Part shown: in pieces, positions 56,663 through 64,000 of the stretch
How the letters are laid out: each line of letters begins with the position of its first letter
How positions within the stretch are numbered: the stretch's first letter is position 1
The notes under the pieces: generated by a model
Databases searched by the model: none
What the model was told of the DNA's origin: nothing
Seen by the model: the letters and a program-made list of their open reading frames with translations, nothing else
Source: Cichorium intybus
Taxonomy: Eukaryota; Streptophyta; Magnoliopsida; Asterales; Asteraceae
Assembly (NCBI GenBank): GCA_023525715.1
Contig: CM042015.1
Coordinates: forward strand, 85,508,750 to 85,572,749
Length of the DNA: 64,000 bases
Direction: 5' to 3'
Program-made: the position numbers and the translations under genes

Positions 56663-57441
56663 TGAAAGGTTTTCTGCAAATCTATGAACTAAAACCCTAA
56701 GTTCACATGCAACCTAGATTGGATCTATGTTTTCTTACTTTGAACATGTAACTAATTCCTAAAGGCCAAACAAAAATTAACTAAAAGAATAAAACATAAA
56801 ACTAACCTTTAGTTGTTTCTTGCAAGCTAAGCAGCACAAGTGTCCTGCCTCAAATGAGATCACACCCAGGGAGCCAAAGGATAGTGGACGAAAATTCTAG
56901 AGAGAGGAGGAGTCAAGAATGGCGCAGAATAGGGTTCCCCAGGACCCCTATTTATAATTTTCCAAATGGTTGCAGATAAGCCTTTAGAGATAAACCTTTT
57001 TGAATTCAAATAAGATAAACATTTATCTTACAATTCAAAACCTTGTTTATCCTAATCTTATTTTCGAAAATCATGGATTATCTTATCCATATTTTCGACA
57101 ACCATCAGCTGCCAAAATTGTCACTTACTCAACTATTGAATAATTACAATTCAGCCCCTGCACCTTTAATTAATCAAATTAATCACCAAATTAAATCTAA
57201 TTAATTCCAGATTAATTTCTAATTAATTACTATAGTTTCTAATTAATATATTATCACTTTAATATATTAATAAAGTATTTATTCAATTCCTATTGATTTA
57301 TTAATCACATAATAAATCAACCTTTCTTTTTACCGAACTTTCTACCAAACCTCTAGCTATGAGGGCAACCCAAATGGACTTTGCCACTATTAATTAGGTA
57401 AATACAAATTATTAGTCATGGCTTAGACACCTAATCCAACA
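56663..57441 (-). repeat. 5' LTR of the LARD-like element
   Basis: 779 bp, direct copy of 49927-50705. Confidence 0.93.
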
Positions 57442-58046
57442 CATTTGGTATTTGTACTTGGTGCGGTTCGATTTTTATATGTTTCGGTTCGGATTATAAA
57501 CTGCAATAGCTACGGTGCGATTTTACATTGGGGCGGATTTAAAACTGTTAAAATGATGGATTATAATCATTTTTTTGGGCTTATAACAAATCGCTCACAA
57601 ATGTAAAATGACTTTATAACGAGTTAGTTACTAAAGTAATAAAAAAAGATCAAAACTATGGCTAAAATATATTTGAGAAGACTTAAAATAGTATTTATGT
57701 GGTGAAAATACATATTTTAAGTCTTAAAACTAAATCTTCATCTATATTAAGGATTTAGATTGAAGTTAAATCCATTTCTTAGTTTATTTGTAGTCAATTT
57801 TATTCAAAAAAAACTTAAATATGCAATATATATTAATTAAATATTTAAAAGATCATATGACACGGTTTTTGCTCTGCGGTTTTTACGAATGGTGTGGTGC
57901 GGTATATAATGCAAAATCGCACTGCAAATAATCGGTTTTTAGAAAATAAAAAAATGCACCATCGGTTTATGCGTTCGGCTTCGGTTTTTCGGTTTCAGTT
58001 TTGTGGTTTTTCGTTTGTGGTTCGGTTTTCGCTCACCTCTTTTAAA

Positions 58047-58437
58047 GACTACATGCCAATCGGTCGTATGGGATATATGTATAAAATCGTGAACAAAATC
58101 CTTGCCTTCCAACTTATAAAGGTGATAGGTTATCTAATCAACTTTGAGCAACCGACCTACATCAACGGTAAAATCACTTTTTATGGGCCTCTTTACCTCT
58201 TACAGTATTTAAGGTTGTTAATGAACCCAAAACTTCTAGACAAAAAGTTATGCTTCTAAAGATGGATTTTTCTAAGGCCTTTGACCATCTTAGTTGGTGT
58301 TTCCTCGGTTTGGTGATGGATCTAGTGGACTTGGGTCTAAATGGTGTAATTAGATCAAAGGTTGCAGCATTTGCAAACTATTCGGTGTTAGCAAATGACT
58401 TACTACCCATGAGTTCCTTATTTAAAGGGGTTTAGGT
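58047..58437 (+). pseudogene. LINE-type reverse transcriptase relic
   Basis: Broken frames give MGYMYKIVNKILAFQLIKVI, FEQPTYINGK, then KVMLLKMDFSKAFDHLSW and MSSLFKGV, matching the plant LINE RT order ISLIGxxYKIxxKxLAxRL...KxDFxKAFDSxxW...GLRQG. Frameshifts are present and the rest of the element is missing. Confidence 0.75.
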
Positions 58438-58479
58438 AAGGGAATTTGTTAGTTCCAAAATATGTTTAGTGATTTGATC

Positions 58480-58620
58480 ACGGCCCGATACCCAAATAAC
58501 CCATAGCCGGATTACCCGATACCCGAATAACCCAAACCTTAAATGGTTCGTTTTTGGTCAGTTTACCCCCACCCCTCAAAATCGAATAACCCGAAACCCG
58601 AATAACACCCCTACTTGTGC
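58480..58620. mobile_element. MITE-like fragment with ACCCGAATAACCC repeats
   Basis: Clustered ATACCCGAATAACCC and GAATAACCCGAAACCCG motifs, ending in ACACCCCTA, as in hAT-type short elements. Boundaries uncertain. Confidence 0.4.
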
Positions 58621-58719
58621 TAGTGGATCGTCTCCTTCCTAACAACACTTCTCTTTTGCTAGACAGCCACACCTTGGGCCACCTCAAGCCCACTTGGCCA
58701 ATAATTTTAGTTCCAGCCC

Positions 58720-60110
58720 ATCCTCAAATAATTCCAGACCATAACTCACTTATGATACATCAAGCCATTAGACGTGGTCTAGCTTTACCGATTCGACGAG
58801 CCTTCCTGAATTTTATAATACGATGTTGATGAACGAATCGGGTGCGAACTATATGGACAATGGGGCAACGAATCACGTGCATGCAAATGTTGGTATATTA
58901 AACACTGACCATCATACTCGTAATTCTCATTAAGTCTTGGTTAGTAATGGCTCTTGTATGCTTATAGTCATGACCGGACATTCCACTTTTCCTATTAAAA
59001 ATCCATATTGTCCCTACACCTCAATAATATTCTTATAAACACCCACTATTATCAAAAATCTTATTTATGTTTGTCAATTCACTAAACGAAATAAAGGTTC
59101 CATTGAATTTGACGAGTTTGGGTTTACTGTCAAGGATTACTGGACATGACAAACCCTAACCCGATGCGACAGTGACGGTCCTCTCTATCCAGTCACTTCT
59201 ACACACCACAAGCGCGACTTTCTTTAAGTCCTTCCACATGGCATCAACGATTGGGTAATCCCGGTGATCAAGTCTTTATGTTATTAACGTCAAATAAATT
59301 CATTTATATAATAGTAATAAATTTCATAAAGTTTGTCAAACACTCAATCTTGTCAACATGCTAAGCTTCCTTTTGTCGTTTTCGACTCTTTTATTTCTTA
59401 TACATTTGAGATAATTCATTCTGATATATCGACTTCTTTAATTGTTTGTGTTGGTGGTTTTCGATATTATGTAATATTTTTATATCACTACACTCACTAT
59501 CTTTGGGTTTTTCATCTAAAACAAAAATCTTGGTGTATTTGATAAATTCCTAGATTGTTTCAGTTTGTCCAAACCCAATTTTAGACCAGCATAAAATATT
59601 TACAATATGACAACGAAATTGAGTATAACAATAATTTTTTCACAATTTCTTCTCCAAAAAAGGGATTCAATTTCATTTTTCGTGCCCTTACACTTCCCAA
59701 CAAAATAGAAAATTCAAATGCATTCTCTGCACCATCAACAACATTCTCTGCGCCCTACTTTTCTATTCTCGTATTCCCCCAAAATAGAATATCAAAACGC
59801 ATGTTGTGCACCACACACCATCCCCTGCGTATTTGTAGGATACCCTTCTCATCATAGGGGATATTGCTGCCTAGATTTATCTTCTCGTCGCATCATCATC
59901 TTCCAACGAGTCAATTTCTCCATTCGGTTTTGTTACGCTCATGGACTCTACCTCATATTCGTTCCTAGATGACCATTTCGAATTATCACCCATGTTCTGA
60001 AACATTCTCAAGTCTAATCAAACTACCACTGCCCCTTCCTCACCCACACTCATCGTACTTGCTCATATCGAACCCCCACCTACCTCAACCCAATCTTGAC
60101 CCACTCACCA
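58720..60110 (+). pseudogene. Ty1/Copia gag-protease-integrase relic
   Basis: Fragments in the order expected for Copia: YMDNGATNHVHANVG (protease region, DxGA), SNGSCMLI then GHSTFPI, IEFDEFGFTVKD, a LYPVTS motif, CQHAKLPFVVFDS then IHSDIST (integrase), YYVIFLYHYTHYLWVF, and FVGYPSHHRGYCCLDLSSRR (the GYPxxxKGY-type block before RT). Many stops and frameshifts; no RT or RNase H and no LTRs found. Confidence 0.75.
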
Positions 60111-60462
60111 CATAACCACCCACGCCCGAAGCGGGATAGTCAATCCTATCGATTTATCATATGTAATACAAGCCTATCTTATCACAATTTCTTATAACTT
60201 ATTAAAATAAAATAAAAACCATAAATCAATAAGCATTTATATCAACAAAAAGAAAAAGTATCGAGTTAAATAAGAAATCTAAAACACCCCCTAAATTCAT
60301 GACAAATAAAAACAAATGGGTTAGCACTAAAACCAACCGAATGAAAAATGTAATTTATCAGAATGTATATTGAACAATAATAATCATAGTATACGTTTTC
60401 CCAACTTATATATATATATAAAAAAAACATTCAGTAGTGGTTTTGGCGATCATCGACAGAAA
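60111..60462. other. Upstream region of CPSF30
   Basis: AT-rich with TATATATATATA at about 60409-60420, about 45 bp before the start codon. It likely includes the CPSF30 promoter and leader. Confidence 0.45.
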
Positions 60463-63400
60463 ATGGATGACGGGGAGGGAGGTCTGAGCTTCGACTTCGA
60501 AGGCGGTCTCGACGCAGTACCCACCCAACCCACCGCATCCGTCCCCGTAATCCACCAATCCACTGACAATGGACCATCGGCGTCCGCCGCTAACCTCAGC
60601 TACTCTGCTGCGCCTCCGTCTGCTGTCACAGACCCTGCTTCTGCTGCCGCCGCCAACGCCAACTTCCCCGGAAGGAGGAGTTACCGACAAACCGTTTGCC
60701 GTCACTGGCTCCGGAGCCTGTGTATGAAAGGAGAAGCCTGCGGGTTTCTTCATCAATACGACAAATCACGAATGCCTATTTGTCGGTTCTTCCGCTTGTA
60801 TGGAGAGTGCCGTGAACAGGACTGTGTATATAAGCACACCAACGAAGATATCAAGGAGTGTAACATGTAATTTTCTTTGTATATTTTCATATTTACTCTG
60901 TAATCTTGGATGATATCTGAGTAAATTCCCAGTTTATTGGATTCACTACTAACCCCTACGACCCCTGATTTAATTGAAAAACGTACCGTTTTTAGGGTTC
61001 ATGTCGCAAATCAATATATCGCTAATTTTAACCTTATCAGTTCAATTTAGTACTTGCGTATCTAATTGCCAGAAAATTTGTAGACCAAACTAGAACACAT
61101 ATACCGCATCTCACCCATTATTCTCAGACTCTCACACGTCATTTCTCTGCAACTGTGTCATCGATCTGTGTAGCATTACAAAATTATTGGAAAGTTATTC
61201 TGATGCTAATTCAAAAAACGCAGGTACAAGTTGGGATTTTGTCCAAATGGCCCTGATTGTCGGTATAGACATGCAAAGCTACCAGGACCCCCTCCTTCAG
61301 TGGAAGAAGTACTTCAAAAGATTCAGCAGCTAACATCCTACAACTATGGCAATTCCAATAGATTTTTCCAGAATCGAAACCCTAACCACTCCCAGCAATC
61401 TGAAAAGTTTCAATTTCCGCAAGGTAACAATGATCCAAATCAAATTAATAAACCCACTACAACAGATGCTGCCTCATTGCAGCCTGTGCCACCTTCATCG
61501 CCACATCAGCAGCAGCAACAGGTTGCACAGTCACAACAACAGGTTAGCCAATTAGGTCAGTCCCAAGCACAGTCAAATGGTCAACAAAATCAAGCAAATA
61601 AAACTTCAATACCCCTGCCTCAAGGAACATCGAGGTGCGTTCGGAGAACTTAGATTTTATTTAGGTCTTGTTAATTACTTTTTGTACCCTAAATGTGGAT
61701 GCCATTGTTGTAATTATGTTAGCTAGCACTAGCAAGAATATCAATTTTCATATATTTCAGTGTTTATTGTATAATAGACCTTCTCATAGTCTTTGTTTGT
61801 TTCTTTTATATGCCTTTATAATGAAACCACTATAGCAGTTGTGACACTGCATTATGAATAGTTTTTGAACTTCTATGGACAAGTACCTAAAGTATCTATG
61901 GTATTGTTAGTGCTTGAATTATATGAAGTGTGACACTTATTTGATTGTTGTAATAATAACCATATTTATTTTCTTTCTGCTACTATATCTATTTATCAAG
62001 TATATCAGTTTATGTTCTTAATTTTGAACATTATGTTTCAGACTTGGTGAAAAATAGATCAATTCTTTATGTAAATGATTGTTAATCTTTAAAAAATTTA
62101 GGCCCAAATAAAGATCAATGTTGGGTTGGATATTAACTAATTTAAATTTTTGCTGAAGTTGGTAACCTGAAAATTGTTTGTGTGGCTTTAGGGTACAATT
62201 AACCAATTCATAAGCATAAACTGTAATAAGCCTAAGTTTTGGAACCTAGAATTGTGGGTATTGATGTTGAAAAAGTATTTGAGAAATTAATGGCAGACTT
62301 GGGGAAATGGAAGAAAAAAACTAAATAAGGGCAATTTTGTAAAAAGTTAGGACTTAATGGGGAAAACCGTCCTTTCCCTGAACTTCTTGTAAAGTTGTTC
62401 TTTCTGCATTAAGTCAAAAAGAATCCATATATAGCTTACCAGATTAAGTCCTATCTCCATTAAGTCAAAAAGAAACATGACTCATAATGCTTAATTCATT
62501 TATTTGCTGTCAATAAAAAAAGATAAGACTGCCCATGTTGTCGGTGGAATTTGTTACCGCTTCTATTTCACAATATACTTTGTAGTTTGTAGTTTCTTTA
62601 TATCCTCTTTTTTACATGCTTTTTGTTGCTAACTTTTTGTCTTAAACCATACATCTGAAAAACCAGGTATTTTATTGTAAAAAGTTGCAACCGTGAAAAT
62701 CTCGAGTTATCTGTTCAACAAGGAGTGTGGGCCACCCAAAGAAGCAATGAAGCTAAACTAAACGAAGCTTTTGATTCTGTGGAAAATGTTATTCTAATTT
62801 TTTCAGTCAACAGGACACGCCATTTTCAGGTGTGTTAAAGTTAAACACAACATTTTTAAATCCAATTTATGTCATATGTAATGTTTAAAACAAATTTATT
62901 ACTGTTTTTCAGGGCTGTGCAAGGATGACTTCCAAAACTGGTGGCTCTGTTGGTGGTGGCAACTGGAAATATGAACATGGAACCGCGCATTATGGACGCA
63001 ATTTCTGTGTCAGATGGCTCAAGGTATTTTTTGGACTTAAAAACAACCCCTAAACCTTCTGAAATTGCAAAAGAGTCCCTGGGCTTTCTGTAAATATCAA
63101 AACAGGACGAAATTAAACATAAATTTTATTTACTGTGCAGCTATGTGAATTGTCCTTCCACAAAACTCGACACCTCAGGAATCCTTACAATGAGAACTTA
63201 CCAGTCAAGGTACCATATTATTTTTACTTCTATTCACTTGCTATATTGAATGATTTGAATCTAATAATAATTATTTTATGTATTTGTAGATAAGTAGAGA
63301 TTGTCAAGAGCTAGAGCCATCTATTGGTGAACAATTGGCCTCACTTTTGTATCTTGAACCAGATAGCGAACTCATGGTACCCTAATAGAATTATAAATTA

Positions 63401-64000
63401 TACAAATATTTTTAAACATTGATATTTAAGTGTATATTGTTAATTTTGTAGGCGATATCAGTTGCAGCAGAAACAAAGCGAGAAGAGGAAAAGGCAAAAG
63501 GATTTAATCCCGAAAATGCCACTGAAAATCCTGATATTGTCCCATTTGAGGATAATGAAGAGGAGGAAGAAGAAGAAGAAGAAAGTGAGGAAGAAGATGA
63601 AAGTTTTGACCAGGGCGGTTTCATGGCGGGACAAGGTGGCAGGGGAGGAGGAAGGGGCGGCAGAGGGATGTTATGGCCGCCACCTCATATGCCCTTAGGA
63701 AGAGGGCCCCGCCCTATGCCTGGAATGAGAGGCTTTCCTCCTATCATGATGGGGGCTGATGGGTTTTCATATGGGCCCGATGGGTTTCCTGTACCCGATC
63801 TTTTAAATATGGGCCCTCGTGGGTTTGGCCCATTTGGGCCTAGATTTTCTGGCGATTTTCAACGGCCGCCGTTTTCCGGTATGATGTTTCACGGCCGTCC
63901 TGGGCCCCACCAAGGGAACTTTCCGGGTGGTGGGTTTGGGGGGATGATGATGGGGCCCGGGCCGGGACCGGGACCTGGGCGCGGTGGCCCGTTTATGGGG
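60463..64000 (+). CDS. CPSF30: CPSF30 (30-kDa cleavage and polyadenylation factor, YTH form), partial
   Basis: Seven exons join in frame: 60463-60866, 61224-61634, 62667-62829, 62913-63023, 63141-63209, 63290-63376 and 63452-64000 (open at the window edge), 598 residues so far. Three CCCH fingers: C79-C87-C93-H97, C107-C116-C121-H125 and C133-C141-C147-H151, then a Gln-rich linker. Exons 3-6 encode a YTH domain (QQGVWATQRSNEAKLNEAFD, GGNWKYEHGTAHYGRNF), which in Arabidopsis CPSF30-L reads m6A. Exon 7 is an acidic stretch followed by an RGG/Pro/Met-rich tail. The protein acts in the nucleus in pre-mRNA 3' end processing. ATG at 60463 gives the family start (MDDGEGGLSFDFEGGLD); the upstream in-frame residues are leader. 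Intron 2 (1032 bp) may host the poly(A) site of a short form ending CVRRT after exon 2. Confidence 0.95.
61635..62666 (+). promoter_or_regulatory. CPSF30 intron 2, candidate alternative poly(A) region
   Basis: If the intron is not spliced, translation continues five codons (CVRRT) to a TAG at 61651-61653, giving a zinc-finger-only protein. In Arabidopsis a short CPSF30 arises by polyadenylation in the intron at this place. The sequence after the stop is U-rich with TTTGTA and TGTAAT motifs, but no single signal can be fixed. Confidence 0.5.
62264..62480. mobile_element. Partial relative of the foldback MITE
   Basis: In CPSF30 intron 2. Shares the ordered landmarks TTGAGAAA, ATGGCA, GGGGAAATGGAA, AAGTTAGGACTTAATGGG and ATTAAGTCAAAAAGAA with the arm of the MITE at 5069-5435; the second arm is only partly present. 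Confidence 0.75.

Larger units (their letters stand above)
49927..57441 (-). mobile_element. Non-autonomous LTR retrotransposon (LARD-like, Copia-related)
   Basis: 7515 bp with two 779-bp LTRs (49927-50705 and 56663-57441) and perfect CATTT target duplications (49922-49926, 57442-57446). In minus sense the LTR starts TGTTGGATTAG and ends CCTTTCA. The LTRs differ at about seven positions with no indels by eye, so the insertion is recent. The 5.96-kb interior has no intact protein frame. One relic frame (54385-54771) suggests Copia ancestry. It must have moved using enzymes from elsewhere. Confidence 0.92.
49854..58040. mobile_element. hAT-like non-autonomous element split by an LTR element
   Basis: Ends AGGGGTGAGCG (49854-49864) and CGCTCACCTCT (58030-58040) are near-perfect inverted repeats. 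The element proper is 49854-49926 plus 57447-58040, made of CGGTTTT and GGTGCGG motifs with no gene. A possible 8-bp duplication, TAGAGACT on the left and TAAAGACT at 58043-58050, is imperfect and two bases off the end. The LTR element at 49927-57441 was inserted later. Confidence 0.7.

Overview
This is nuclear DNA of a flowering plant, most likely a eudicot. Introns are small-to-large with GT-AG borders, the repeats are plant-type (a Ty3 chromovirus, Copia relics, Helitrons, hAT, Harbinger and other MITEs), and the host genes match plant families closely. The exact species cannot be fixed from sequence alone; an asterid such as a member of the daisy family is a guess.

Four host genes can be assembled. 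(1) 2005-6236 +, an NPH3/BTB protein closest in memory to Arabidopsis At1g30440. (2) 6877-8753 +, coatomer epsilon subunit (At1g30630-like), complete in seven exons. (3) 23300-40898 -, a group IIe WRKY factor (WRKY14/WRKY35-like; WRKY14 is At1g30650), whose three short exons are spread over 17.6 kb by two introns of about 6.5 and 10 kb. (4) 60463-64000+ +, CPSF30 with three CCCH fingers and a YTH domain (At1g30460-like), running off the right edge. The four Arabidopsis counterparts lie in one short stretch of chromosome 1, so the window is a microsyntenic block inflated by transposons.

Between the genes: 8.8-12.3 kb holds (TA)n tracts and a TA-bounded element. 12298-22034 is a young Tekay/Del-like Ty3 retrotransposon on the minus strand with 2.48-kb LTRs, inserted into a (TA)n microsatellite. 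The WRKY introns hold about a dozen (TA)n tracts, a 1-kb Harbinger-type MITE, a hAT MITE, two Pack-like elements and a cluster of MITEs bordered on both sides by (TA)n. 42.1-49.1 kb carries two related Helitron 3' ends, each preceded by exon fragments of foreign genes (a FAM135/DUF676-like esterase; then aldo-keto reductase, PFP-beta and GPAT9). 49854-58040 is a hAT-like element split by a 7.5-kb non-autonomous LTR element (TSD CATTT). 58.05-60.1 kb has LINE and Copia relics.

The most notable points are the (TA)n-bounded MITE family (a niche like that of the rice Micron elements), the multi-gene Helitron captures, the transposon-stretched WRKY gene, and a probable conserved alternative polyadenylation intron in CPSF30 that contains a relative of the foldback MITE in the NPH3 gene. 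All gene identities rest on recalled family sequences and hand-drawn splice sites; nothing was searched against a database.
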